DNA of 64,000 bases from NCBI GenBank assembly GCA_020809705.1, contig CP085826.1, forward strand, positions 5,766,001 to 5,830,000, given 5' to 3'. Numbering within the stretch: position 1 is the stretch's first letter; each line of letters starts with the position of its first letter. This DNA comes from Calonectria ilicicola (lineage: Eukaryota > Ascomycota > Sordariomycetes > Hypocreales > Nectriaceae). Shown piece by piece: positions 23,132 through 33,833 of this stretch. Made by a program: the position numbers and the translations under genes. Below the pieces are notes generated by a model that was not told where the DNA came from, ran no database searches, and saw nothing but the letters and a program-made list of their open reading frames with translations.

Positions 23132-24397
23132 GATTGGAGACTCGAGGGTTGGATACGGAGCCGTAAGCCAGAGGAGAGAGGAGGAGGTTTATGGCCACGC
23201 CGCCTGGAAAACTGATGTGGACAAGTGAGGTGGGTGCTGAGAGCTCCTCCTCAATCTGGACGGAAAGAGTGGGGCAGGCCACGCGAACAGGCCCGACAAT
23301 CTGGGGCAAGCGTCCACCAAATCTCATTTGTCATTTCTACTTGGGGAGAGAGGGTTGCATTCTATTTTGACAACCACGGCGCATTGCATCGTGTCAATGC
23401 TTCTTCTTCAGACCTCGCCATGGTGAAACTTTGCACTCGTCCTTCATTCACTGCGAATTGGTGGCGATGACTAATGTTAAGCGAACCCAAGGATTGCTAT
23501 CACGCCATCAAACCTACCCCTGGTAGATTAGCTTCACGCTTCTTTTCGATTCTTTTGATTCCACGTTAAGCACAGATAACGAGCGAGACGTTCATAGAAT
23601 CCAGCCACTTGCACCATGTCCCATGCCAAGAAAACGACCACGAAATCATCGCTAACCAGAATGGAGTAGTACTAAGGCTAGAGCGCTTTAACACGGACAT
23701 ATCACATGCTTACCCTGCAGTGGACAATATCAGGTTAACCCATACACTGTACCGTTTAATGATATCCTTTACAGACCTCGTCTGTGGTGCTGAATCATGT
23801 ATTGTTTATCTTTTTTTTCTTCTTTCTTTATTGATTCGTCCATTTATTATTGCTTATCTGCTTGTGGATACATTGCGGTTCGTAGTCAACGGGAGGCTCA
23901 AATTCCTCATTCATCCACGGGGCGGTTCAAAGCCCGTCTATTGAAGAATCGTTTCACCACCACAAGACCAACCCCCAAGCAACATGACTTAACAGTTGGC
24001 GTGTTACAATTCCGACAAGCTCCTGGTGACACTCAAGTGGTATCCATCAAGTAGGAATTGTGTCTTGACCAAAGGTGCAGTGGCTCTGGTCAAACTAGCA
24101 ATGAGACTACAAGCTAGCATTTATCTTAGCTGAATCTCTGAAGTTCCAAAAAAAAAAAAAAAAATAGAAGTTTGGGAAAGCACCCAAGTTCGCACTGGCG
24201 CAATAGCGCACGAGTAATCAATACGAAGTACACATCGTTGTTCCAAGGAGTGCCCACGTTCTTGTCGCCTCGCCCCGCCTGCCCCGCAAATGTCCCAGTT
24301 GGGACATTGGCGCTTGTTATTACCCCAGCAACCACATGGGATTTGAAGGCGCGACGCAGTCAGCTGCTTTCTCCTTTACCTGCAGGCCAACACCAAG
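23132..24397. other. Divergent intergenic region, CCDC47-like and haspin promoters
   Basis: About 1.27 kb between two divergent start codons, so it should hold both promoters. Apart from T-rich and A-rich tracts (near 23810 and 24149-24165) and the palindrome at 24289-24308, I see nothing that encodes a product. A hairpin-like GGTTCAAA at 23931 is not part of a tRNA. Confidence 0.6.
24289..24308. promoter_or_regulatory. 20-bp palindrome upstream of haspin
   Basis: AATGTCCCAGTTGGGACATT has perfect 9-bp arms around a 2-bp centre and ends 89 bases before the haspin start codon. It is directly followed by TTGGCGC, which resembles G1/S-type E2F/MBF sites. The position suggests a binding site for a dimeric regulator; this is inference. 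Confidence 0.5.
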
Positions 24398-26127
24398 ATG
24401 TCGCGAACAACTGCAGCAAGAAAGTACGGAAAGCCTTCCAAGAGATCAAAGGCAGAGCGGCTCTTTGCTGAACTGCCCCAGAGCCCTGTCCGAATCCAGA
24501 AGAAGACCAATGACCAGAAAGATGAATTGGAGTCTCTGACGGACAAGGTATCTTCAATTAAAATCGAAGACGCCCCATCGCCTCGAAGATCACCCAGAAA
24601 GGCAAAGAAAACAACAAAAATAATTGAAGATGAGCCAATAGAACCTGTCACTCAAGAGCAAGAGGACCAAGAGCGAGAGGACCAAGCCCAGGAGGTGGAC
24701 AGCACAGAGCCCCAAGATGATGCACCATCCACCAATATTCTCCCGGAGACCAAGGCCCCAGACTCTGAACATGAAACACAACAGAGCGCAGAAGATGAGG
24801 CACCAGAAGTGCTTGAAGAGAACGAGGAGGAAACTCCTATGCGCGTTCTGGCATGGGATGAAGTCTGCCCGCCAGGTGACAACATCGTCAAGATTGCCGA
24901 AGCATCATACGCCGAAGTTTATCGTGTAACCAACGATAGAGGAACTAGCATCATCAAAGTTATTCGACTGCCATCGCCGATAAAACCGCAGACCAAAGCT
25001 CAGGTGCGGTCTGGCCTCGTGGATGAAGAGCCTCATGCCGACGAGGATGTCCAAGGTGAATTGCAAATTTCTGAATGGCTGGCCGACATCCCTGGCTTCG
25101 TGGTATACAAGGAACGATACGTGGTTCAAGGAAAGACAACATCAGAGCTGCTTGAGACGCACCAAAAATTCCACAAGAAGATGAAGCGGCAGGACCCTGG
25201 CAGGGCCCAATTCTACCCTTCCCCAAGCCGATACCTTGACGACACACGGTTTCTTGTTGTGGAACTGGGTGACGCCGGAAAAGCGCTGGAAGATTGGAAG
25301 TTGGATGCCGAGGCGCAGTTATGGGACATCTTCCTATTAGAAGCAATTGCACTAGCAAGGGCGGAGGATATCGCCATGTTTGAGGTATGGCACCGTGTGT
25401 ATTCACCCCTCCAAAAAAAAACATCAACTAACTGAAGTAGCACCGTGACCTTCACGAGGGAAATCTATGCATAAAACAAATAAAGCCCCCGAGGGAAATG
25501 AGCACCGGATCCAATGGAGTGTTTGGCTTTTCAGGCTTAGACATTACCATTTTGGATTATGGCCTTTCCAGAGCCGAAGACTTGTCTGTTGATGATGCCG
25601 TACCGGTGGCCTTTGACTTGGAACGAGACCTCAGCCTTTTCACCAGTACACATGCACCGCAATGTAAAGTGTATCGCCAAATGCGATCCTTTTTCCTCCG
25701 GGCCGATAGGCAATGTCTCCCCCCCGAGGCTCACGACACACCCTATGCCAAGGGCATTGACGGACCCATCTCGTGGGATGCATTTGCTCCATACACCAAC
25801 GTGCTTTGGCTGGCGTATCTTTACGAGTATCTCGTGGGCCACTTCACTGGGGACAAGAAAGATTTGGCTCGTTTTAAAAAAGAGACCAAGGAGATGTGGC
25901 AATATCTTAACCCGGATGCCAAGGAAAACGTACCGTGCTTCGGCAGCGCGGCTGATGTAGTCTGCTTTGCCGTGGAGTCCGGGTGGATGACACAAGAACA
26001 GCTGATCGGTGTGGATGATTCGATCTTAGAACGGGGAGACAGCATTATCCTGTCACGGGAAGATGTTCATGAATCTGTGCATGAAGGGACACCGGTGCGC
26101 AGATCGACGCGACAGCGAGCAGCATAA
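24398..26127 (+). CDS. HASPIN: Haspin-type serine/threonine kinase
   Basis: Haspin is an atypical protein kinase that phosphorylates histone H3 on Thr3 at mitotic centromeres. Two exons, 24398-25384 and 25441-26127, encode 557 residues; the 56-nt intron has a GTATGG donor, an AACTAAC branch and a TAG acceptor. Residues 1-145 are basic then acidic and low-complexity. The kinase domain follows, with a Gly-loop-like region near AEASYAEVYRV and the ATP-anchoring lysine in SIIKVIRLP. The catalytic loop is HRDLHEGNLCI (His330, Asp332, Asn337). In place of DFG it has the haspin signature DYGLS (Asp368-Ser372). The intron lies exactly before His330. The C-terminus is a basic TPVRRSTRQRAA. The DYxLS motif makes the assignment firm. 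Confidence 0.93.
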
Positions 26128-27959
26128 TATTACAATACGAGTTGGGAGTTTATGGTGGGTTGGTAATTAGCACTGGGCATTGTGCCTCGGGATGGATTTG
26201 AGTTCGGCACTCGGCGTTTCCAGGGACAGATAGATACCATATCATTTTTGCATTACATTGGCTGTGAGCCGGTATCGCGGATTGTCTCGACGCAGACAAC
26301 TGCATGTTTTAACATGTATAATAGATGGAAGCCATGATAAAGGGAAACGATGGCTGTAGCATAGTGTCTCTGTAAGAACTGTAATGATTGGATTGTGTTT
26401 AGATATTCTTCGGCAAGTCACTTGCAGGATTAGCGTGATGGTAGACAGCACATGGCACAGGCCTCCGCCTTGATATGGGTATATCGAAACAAATCAAGAC
26501 TGGACACGGCGATGTTTGTTGGCATGGTCCGAGGTTGGGCAGATATTCGGCTTCGTTCTCAATGGTGTCTAATGTGCCACGTCGTGTTGGATACTGTAGG
26601 CTGCCTGCAGAACGTAACGATTCTAGCTGGTCAGATGGGCTTTCAATATGACTGATACGCTATGTCATTGCTGCCGCCAGTGTTTTCTTTTTGTGAGCTT
26701 GCCGATATGTATTCGGGACACACATTTTCTTCTGGTTGGCCGGCCCGGAAAGAACTCCGTCACTCAACTTGTCGGCTTGAGATTGTTATGTGGGTCATGT
26801 CTTGGCTTTTTTTGACATCTCATCAGCCTGGCAGTCTGATATTTCGAGACCAGTCCTTACACCTCCGGTTTCCAATGAGAGTTTATAGCGATCAATATTT
26901 CACGGCTGGAACTGCGAAGTTTGTTTTATCTATTCGGCTAGACGGGTGAAGGCAGGATGTGATCGGTTTAATACCTGGTGATTGGTGTCCGGTGAACCCA
27001 CCTGCGGGTGCGCTGGCGGAGGAACGAACCGAGAATAACAATGAGTGACTGACTGACTGGGTGATATCGGAAACTGTCCACGACCAACAATAAGACAGGG
27101 CTAAAGAAAAGTGACAGAAACGAGCCATCCATCACCGTCAAGCCAGGCGTTCCTAAATAGGGGATAGCAGAGTGCGTGCCTGCATAAGATGAAGTTGACC
27201 TTCTGAATTGATTCGTGGACCACTTCGGGATGCGGAGGACCTTGGGGGATCTCCCAAGGCGGAGGTTAAGGAGATACTTTGCGCAATGCCCCCAAAGAGC
27301 GCTGTAGACAGCCTGAACCCGCTGGAAGCAGGGCTGTGTTTTGTTGGGATGGAGGTACCGACTAACAGCAGCCGAAGCTAATATCAGCAGCAAAGCTCTC
27401 TGGCCTCGGCCTGTCCCGGACTTCTCGGGAACCCCTGTCTCTCCTCATCACAAACCACTACGGCCCCTGTAACCTCTCAGGTGCTAGCGCACATCCTCTG
27501 TGGAACAGCTGCCGACAGCGGAAAGCTATAGCGGGTGCCTTGGCAGCGCAGCCACCTGACTTGGCGAGGAAGCTGAGGTGCCGAGGCTAAATCGCCAGCA
27601 AGGCCGAAAAAAACACGCCCACCGCCCTAGTTTCTGGCTGGCTGGTATCCCGAAGATTGAACCACATGTTACGGCTCCTGACGCGTGCGCCTAATATTCC
27701 TTGTCCCTGCTCCCCCACGGCGACATGCAATATCCTCCCATCACAACATTTTTCTGCTGTCTGTTCAATTGATCCAACGACTTCGCGCTTTCGCCCTCAT
27801 TCCGGTTTCCGTCCGCTGACGGTTGCTGGCCACTGCTTCTCCGTGACTACCGCCCGACCTTGCGAGTTCCAGCGCCTCTAGCCCGTTGTCGTCGGCTTCG
27901 CTTCCGCTTCCATGTCCGTTCCGACTGTCGTTTGATCTTCTCCCAATCCCGCCACCGCA
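26128..27959. other. Intergenic region between haspin and the Pex26-like gene
   Basis: No supported gene in 1.83 kb. The left third is AT-richer and probably 3' flank of haspin. Small direct repeats of GACT occur near 27044-27056. The last 300 bases are pyrimidine-rich plus-strand sequence expected for the promoter and leader of the gene at 27960. Confidence 0.55.
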
Positions 27960-29419
27960 ATGTCGTCCTCGAACGGAAACTCGACGAGAATGAGCTCGAT
28001 GCCCATGGCATCACGGTCTTCTGCTCCAACTGGTTTGAACAACAGCATGTGGGCGGCTCCCATGTCCGCTACATTGCCGTCAGCTTCAGCCTCCTCCACG
28101 TCGTCTCGACAGCCCTCTCCTATCTCGAAGACCTACCGCCAAGCTTCCACTCTGTTCCTCACACGTCGTCTCCCCGAAGCCTTGACTACACTCCTCCCTC
28201 TCATCACACCTCCTACCGGTGTTGATGATGGCGAGCCTGCTCCTATTGCTACTGCATCCAAGACTACCCGCGTCAAGGTTTGGAGCTTGTACCTAACCAT
28301 TCTCAACGCCATCGCCGAGTTGGAGCCCGATGAGGGCAAGGATGCGTTTGGCAACCAAGAATGGAGAGCTTTGTGTACAAAGGTCCGCGAAGGAGCGATC
28401 TGGGATGAGGTAGCTCAGAATGGATACTTTGGCGTTGAAGGTGATGTTGATGCAGATGTGGTTATTAACCTGTAAGTTCTAGAGCGCGTATTCTCAAATC
28501 CTACGGCCTTTTAGCTGACTCAAACAGCGCGACCTTGCTACTCGCACACGCTCGGGACCAGATTCTTAACCAAACGAAGCTTGAATCCTACCTTGCTTCC
28601 TTCAACACCCCTAATCTCGACATCACTAATCGGATTTCTTCGTCGCCCTCTCCCGAACCGCGGATGAACCGCTACCGATCGCCAGCCAAAGGAGCGAGCG
28701 GTGCTAATACACCCAGAGATCTCAACTCTAGGGTCAAAATCCTTGAACTATACACCCTGCACGTGCTTCTTCGCAACAATGAGTGGGATTATTCCCGTGA
28801 GTTTATTAGCATGAGCTCAGTGCTCGACGAAGAACGCCGCGAAGCATTTCTTCAGGCTCTGCAGAGTCTACACGAGGAGCAAATGTTTCAGGAGAAGCAA
28901 GCCAAGGAGGAACAAGACCGACAGGAGGAGCAGTTGCGCCAGGAAATTGAAGAGGCCAAGAGACTGCGCGCCGAGAACGAGGAAAGGGAACGAAAGAGAA
29001 TAGAGGAGGAACGCGCAAAGCGAGCCGGGAGCGAAGTCGACTTTGGAATCGATGATAAGACGAGCCAAATCTCTTCACCAGCGGCAGCAGCGGCGTCAAT
29101 TGACCGCAGCGCAAATAACCGGACACCGTCCGCCTCAGCCCGGCAAGCTAGGAGGCCAAATGGCAAGGCTGTGACAGGTCCGACGTTGACTTCTCGTGCT
29201 TCAATGGTTATTACACGATTGCGACACGTCATTGAGCAGCTTGGCACATCACTTAATGCCAACCCCATGATTCTGGCCAGATTCTTGGCTTTTATCATTG
29301 GTCTTATTGTCATGTTTGGCCACCGAGGAATTAGAGAGAGGGTCCAGCGAATACTGGGTGCCTCATGGGATAAGATCAGAGCGACTGCCGGAATGGGAGT
29401 CAAGGTCACTTATATTTGA
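27960..29419 (+). CDS. PEX26: Pex26-like peroxin, tail-anchored
   Basis: Resembles the fungal Pex26/Pex15 functional class, which anchors the Pex1-Pex6 AAA-ATPase on the peroxisome to recycle the import receptor Pex5. Two exons, 27960-28471 and 28528-29419, with a 56-nt intron (GTAAGT donor), encode 467 residues. A Ser/Met-rich leader is followed by a helical segment starting [19 protein letters not shown] long Glu/Arg/Lys-rich coiled coil covers about residues 290-350. A single transmembrane helix lies at about residues 418-438 ([16 protein letters not shown]), followed by a short basic tail. This soluble-domain plus C-terminal-anchor layout fits a peroxisomal tail-anchored protein. The name rests on remembered similarity of the [10 protein letters not shown] region to annotated fungal peroxin 26, so it is less certain than the topology. 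Confidence 0.72.
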
Positions 29420-29719
29420 TTCGACCATTTTATTTCCTTTCTTTGTATCATATATCCTTTCACGTATCATGAGGAGTTTAGGATGGGTAGATTATTCGAG
29501 CCAGATCAGATGAGGTAATAGTCAACAAAATGTCATCAGGTAGCAATACAATACTTTAGTATCATTCGCGATCGCATTTGTATCTCATGTATCTAAATTC
29601 TACTCCCTCATTTCAATACACAAAAAGCACGCCCAACGCCGAAGATGCAAGGTGTCGAGTTTTCTTTCGTCCTGCAACTGTAACACAAAATACCATGGCC
29701 AACCCAGGCCACCGCTTGG

Positions 29720-30165
29720 TTAATAATTCGTTGTCCGATTTGTTTTCTTTTGGTAGAATAACTGAGGGGGAAATAGTTAGTACTTGGTCGCAAACGAACG
29801 AGCATCGGGCGTGAAAACATACATCTGTTCTTGAACTACCCAGATTAATAATCTTTGGACATCCGTCGCGGTCCTTCTCAAGGCGGGTGCATTCGAAGCA
29901 GTAGAAGGCATCCGAGATACCCTCGCCGCCGCAGACGACACACTTGTTCTGGTAGTTTCCGAAACTGCACTCGTCGCAGATTCGTACGAGAGTCGTGGGT
30001 CGGACGTAAGAATCGCAGACGGGACATTTGCCGTCGCACTTGTCACAGAGGCGACCGATGGCAATGCCTGCCTGCTTTCGGCACATGACGAGATCGCTGG
30101 ATGAAGAGTTAGACGGAATTTCCCATGAGAGATGACATTGCGACTTACGGGTGATGGCGAGACAT
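29720..30165 (-). CDS. RDS3: SF3b spliceosome subunit Rds3/PHF5A
   Basis: Rds3/PHF5A is a small zinc-binding core subunit of SF3b in the U2 snRNP that helps recognise the intron branch site. Three exons on the minus strand, 30149-30165, 29823-30096 and 29720-29761, give 110 residues, the same length as human PHF5A. Introns are 52 nt (GTAAGT, CTAAC branch) and 61 nt (GTATGT, ACTAAC branch, CAG). The protein has the family's dense CxxC pattern ([34 protein letters not shown]) that builds the zinc knuckles, followed by [20 protein letters not shown]. The tail [11 protein letters not shown] differs from the basic YERKKYGFKKR ending in animals. The first coding exon is only 17 nt. The gene is divergent from a pinin-family gene, another splicing factor. 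Confidence 0.95.
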
Positions 30166-30584
30166 GGTGATGGAGCCTGGGGAGACGCGATAGGAGGCTC
30201 GTGGTTGGGATGTTATGCGGGTGTAGAAGCAGAAATCCGTCGCGGGCTGCTAGGACCTTGAGGATGCCGCCTGGACGCAGATTTCTCAGCCTTGCCGTGG
30301 CGTTCGGTAGGCTTCGACAGCAGCAACGGATTGGACCAACCACAGGCTGAGTTCCCTCGAAGCAATTGTGGGTCATTGTGGCTTGTGACTCGATTCATAG
30401 CTCTCAGGACCATTTGACGTCCCACTTTAAGGACATGATCATCAGCCTCGACAAGCTTCAATAGGACTGGCCAACATTTCCAGAACGGATTCTGCTTGGC
30501 GCTTCGTTCCCTGTTTTTTTTTGACATGCCGGCGGCGGCGCTTAATTGAATTGACAGCCATTCAACAGCGTTCACTGACCCGCC
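30166..30584. promoter_or_regulatory. Shared 419-bp promoter of RDS3 and the pinin-family gene
   Basis: This short gap separates two divergent start codons, so both promoters must overlap or abut here. A minus-strand frame at 30213-30575 fills most of it, but it shows no conserved motif and is read as chance. No obvious TATA box is visible. Confidence 0.6.
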
Positions 30585-31669
30585 ATGGCCACAGTGGGAG
30601 AGTATGCATGCAGCCCAAGCCCGGTCCCTTATGCCAAATCGCTAACTGGTTCGCAGGGACCGTCCAATGACCGAGCCTGTTTCAAATGCTGATGCTGATG
30701 CTGACGCCTCGCCCCGTGATGTGGTTGAACACGAGAGTCTGAAGAGAAAGGCCTCGCGCGATGACGGAGACGACAGCTCGCTGAAGCGGGCGCGACACGA
30801 TGACGACGACGCCCACAGCCCTATCGACCGACGACCCAGACAGGACTCGCCACCATCGCGGCGCGGGTCCCACGGAGATGCGCCAAGTGTTGACCATGAC
30901 CGTCGCAAGTTGGCGACGCAAGAGGAAAGGAAACGTGGTAAGCGCTTATTTGGCGGCTTGCTGAGCACCCTAAGCCAGACCACGGGCAGTTCGCAACACA
31001 AGCGACGCCTCGAAATTGAGCGGCGACAACAAGAAAGGTTACAGAGACAAAAGGCCGAAGATGACAGGGAAAGGGATGAGAAGCGTGCGCGATTGACCGA
31101 GATTCGCATGGCGGAGCAGATGGGATTTGAAGAAGAGGTGGTGAGTTCGGCCCGATTTGTCGAGTTACACACACAAGCAAGATATGGAGAACTAACAAAT
31201 GAATGACTAGATGCGAAACAAACATTCAAAGATGTTAGCTATGGCCCAGTTTCTACGGACAAAGGCTCGTCCTCAGATCGTGAGTTGTTCTATATGCCCT
31301 CAACTTGTGTATCTTGTTACTGACGAGGTCCAGTTTTATCTTCCATGGAAACCCACACAAGAACAAGAAGATGAGATTGACGAACAAATCCGAAACGCCA
31401 AAGCAACAATTGAGAAGGAGCTGGAAGGCTTTGAATTACGGAAGCAACGGCACGAAAGAGGCCATGAGCGACCTGCGCAGTCTCCTATCCCTGAGAAGCA
31501 ACCAACTCCGGCACCCACAAATGAGGAGGTTTCTGTTGATAAACCAGAACGTAGCACCAACAGTTCGGAACCGCCGGCCAAGGCGCCGGACAAACACCAT
31601 CATCACCATCATCATGACGAGTCGGCAGACGTGTTGGAGGAGGCAGAGGAGGATACGGTGATTTACTGA
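30585..31669 (+). CDS. PNN: Pinin/SDK/MemA-family protein
   Basis: Pinin-family proteins are nuclear factors linked to splicing and the exon junction complex. Four exons, 30585-30601, 30657-31140, 31211-31279 and 31334-31669, encode 301 residues. Introns are 55 nt (GTATGC, GCTAAC), 70 nt (GTGAGT, AACTAAC) and 54 nt (GTGAGT, TACTGAC). The signature KRGKRLFGGLLSTLSQ is followed by a long charged helix (EIERRQQERLQRQKAEDD) and the segment FLRTKARPQIFYLPWKP, as in family members. The N-terminus is acidic and basic by turns; the C-terminus has a run of seven His residues and an acidic end. The first coding exon is 17 nt, mirroring RDS3 across the shared promoter. The third intron has length divisible by three and no in-frame stop, so its retention would add 18 residues. 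Confidence 0.88.
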
Positions 31670-32810
31670 CAAAAACTTGTTCGTTTGCCTGTGGATATCT
31701 TCCAAAGCCCCACAATGTGCTGCTTTGTACTATCTTGCTATTATTGCGAATTTGGAGCCTTATCTATTTTTTCTTTTTCTTCTTTTCCCGGGAGATGGGG
31801 GTGTTTTTGTGTCCTAGTAGAAAACACCAGATAATACGGTTGGGGCGGAATGTATCCTATCATTGAGGACCGAGGCCTACGTCTCCAAGTGTCACAGTAT
31901 CACTCTAAACGTCGCGATACCAAGCCAATTATTGATTGATACCCATAATAGGGGCCCGCAAACCTTATGAGAGTCATCAGGTATGTCCTGACTTGAGAGA
32001 TATTCTTCACCGCACAAAAAGGTGAGCCTCGGCACGTTTACACAGCATCGGTTGGCTCAAATCCACTTTGAGGAGCTGTTTTCGCCGTGCATGAACGCTC
32101 CCGCCCGTGGGAGGGTCAACACATCCCGTTCTCAGTGACACAGACACTCCTTCATGCCGCACACGCCCCCTCAATGGGTGACAATTCGTTGTAGACGACC
32201 GGCGTTATTGGCGCGGCGACACTCTACAAGATGGGAAATACTCTCCGTTGAGCCTCGGCTGCCTTGGTCCCGCCCTCGCTTTTTTCTCGGCGCGGCCGTT
32301 CCCGCCAAATGACCTCACACCGACGCTTGGAGCAACACCATTGCGACCACGCGCGGATATATACATATAAATACCACGAGCCGCAAAGGGCAAAATTAGT
32401 TTGGCATCCTGACATTTGAAACGCCGTCGTCTCCCGCCGTCCACAGCTCTTGCGCCGCATTGATTATACGACACCCCACTGGCTGGAGGGGCATCCCGGT
32501 TTTGAGTTGGAGCCACTAGGCACGTTGTCCAGTAGTGTTTCGACACTTGCATCACTGTGAGCTATGCCACCCTTGAATGACGGTTTGCGATATGTGTTGG
32601 TGCGTTGGTCTGTTGGTTGCTGCCAGTCATTTCTGAGACGTAGCTTGGCCCTGCGTTCTTAAAGGAGCTGGTCCCCTTGAAAACTGCACTTCCACACACC
32701 ACTAACACGTCCTTCCTCATTTGAATTGATACGTACCGTTAAATATCAGCACTAACACCAACGTTAGATAATCTTCAATCCACCTCCATCATAAGAGAGA
32801 GGTTGCAATC
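31670..32810. other. Intergenic region, pinin 3' flank and epoxide hydrolase promoter
   Basis: No supported gene in 1.14 kb. A TATA-like sequence (TATAAATAC at about 32366-32374) lies 440 bases before the next start codon. A frame at 32205-32555 on the minus strand has no recognisable motif. Confidence 0.55.
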
Positions 32811-33833
32811 ATGACTATTGATAAGTTGGCGCCCAACGACCCTCGGGTCAAGGTTGAGACGGCTCAAATCCGTGGCAAGAGATACCAGTATCTCCACGGA
32901 AAGCCCGAGGGTGAGCCTGTGGCTACCATGGTGTTGATCCACGGCTTCCCTGATTTGAGCTTTGGATGGCGTTACCAGATCCCTTATTTCATCTCTCAGG
33001 GATATGAAGTTGTTGTCCCAGACATGATTGGATACGGAGGAACCGAGGCTCCCGAGGCCTTGGAGGAATATACTCTGAAGAGCATTGCGGCCGATATCAA
33101 GGAACTCGCAAAGAAGTTTGTTGGCGAGGGCCAGATTATCCTTGGTGGCCACGACTGGGGTGGTGCTGTCGTCTGGCGAACTGCCTTGTGGCACCCTGAG
33201 TTGCTCAAGGGCGTCTTCACCGTCTGCACACCCTATCATCCTCCAACAAAAACCTATGTGCCACTGGATGTCATCATCGCTAACGGCCACCTCACCAACT
33301 TCACATACCAGTTGCAATTTGCTGGCCCCGATGTCCAGGACAAGCTCCAAGGCAAGGAGAAGGTTCGACAATTCCTGAATGCGCTATACGGCGGCCGAGG
33401 TGCCAACCGCGAAGTTGGCTTCACGACAAAGGACGGTGTCTTGTTCGATAATCTGGAAGCCCTGGGCCGCTCGCCGCTAGTATCGGACGAGGAACTTGAC
33501 CACTATGTCCAGGAATACTCTCGCAACGGCGCCCCAGAACTACGGGGCCCTCTGAACTGGTACCGGTTCCGCGAGCTGAACTGCAAGGACGAGTTTGAGC
33601 TTGCCGAGGAGGAATTTAAGCTCAAGATGCCGGCGCTCTTCATTTTCGCGACAGACGATAATGCGCTGCCAGCAGCCATGTCAGTGGGCATGGAAAAGCA
33701 CTTTGATGACCTCACTAGGGGAGAGGTTAAGGCTACACACTGGGCTTTGTGGCAGGCGGCTGATGATGTCAACTCGCAGGTGGGCAAGTGGGCGAGCAAT
33801 GTAGTAAAGGGAGAGGTCAAGGCATCATTGTGA
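32811..33833 (+). CDS. Soluble epoxide hydrolase (alpha/beta-hydrolase fold)
   Basis: A single-exon gene for 340 residues of the alpha/beta-hydrolase epoxide hydrolase family, which opens epoxides to diols for detoxification or metabolism, usually in the cytosol. The oxyanion-hole motif is HGFPD (His44-Asp48). The nucleophile elbow is GGHDWGG with Asp115 as the nucleophile. A lid tyrosine is present in NWYRF. The acid is Asp282 or Asp283 in FATDDNALP, and the catalytic histidine is His310 in ATHWALWQ. The order and spacing are those of active enzymes, and an Asp nucleophile separates it from Ser-type esterases. Haloalkane dehalogenases share the Asp nucleophile, but HGFPD and the lid Tyr favour an epoxide hydrolase. 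It is not part of a visible secondary-metabolite cluster. The substrate is unknown. Confidence 0.88.
   Translation: MTIDKLAPNDPRVKVETAQIRGKRYQYLHGKPEGEPVATMVLIHGFPDLSFGWRYQIPYFISQGYEVVVPDMIGYGGTEAPEALEEYTLKSIAADIKELAKKFVGEGQIILGGHDWGGAVVWRTALWHPELLKGVFTVCTPYHPPTKTYVPLDVIIANGHLTNFTYQLQFAGPDVQDKLQGKEKVRQFLNALYGGRGANREVGFTTKDGVLFDNLEALGRSPLVSDEELDHYVQEYSRNGAPELRGPLNWYRFRELNCKDEFELAEEEFKLKMPALFIFATDDNALPAAMSVGMEKHFDDLTRGEVKATHWALWQAADDVNSQVGKWASNVVKGEVKASL

Noticed and set aside
23915..23945. GGTTCAAA stem resembling a tRNA T-arm
   Set aside because: The stem does not have the 5-bp/7-nt T-arm geometry and no D-arm or acceptor stem lies upstream.
30213..30575. 120-codon minus-strand frame between RDS3 and the pinin gene
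   Set aside because: It would have to start within 10 bases of the pinin start codon, leaving no promoter, and its sequence has no recognisable domain.
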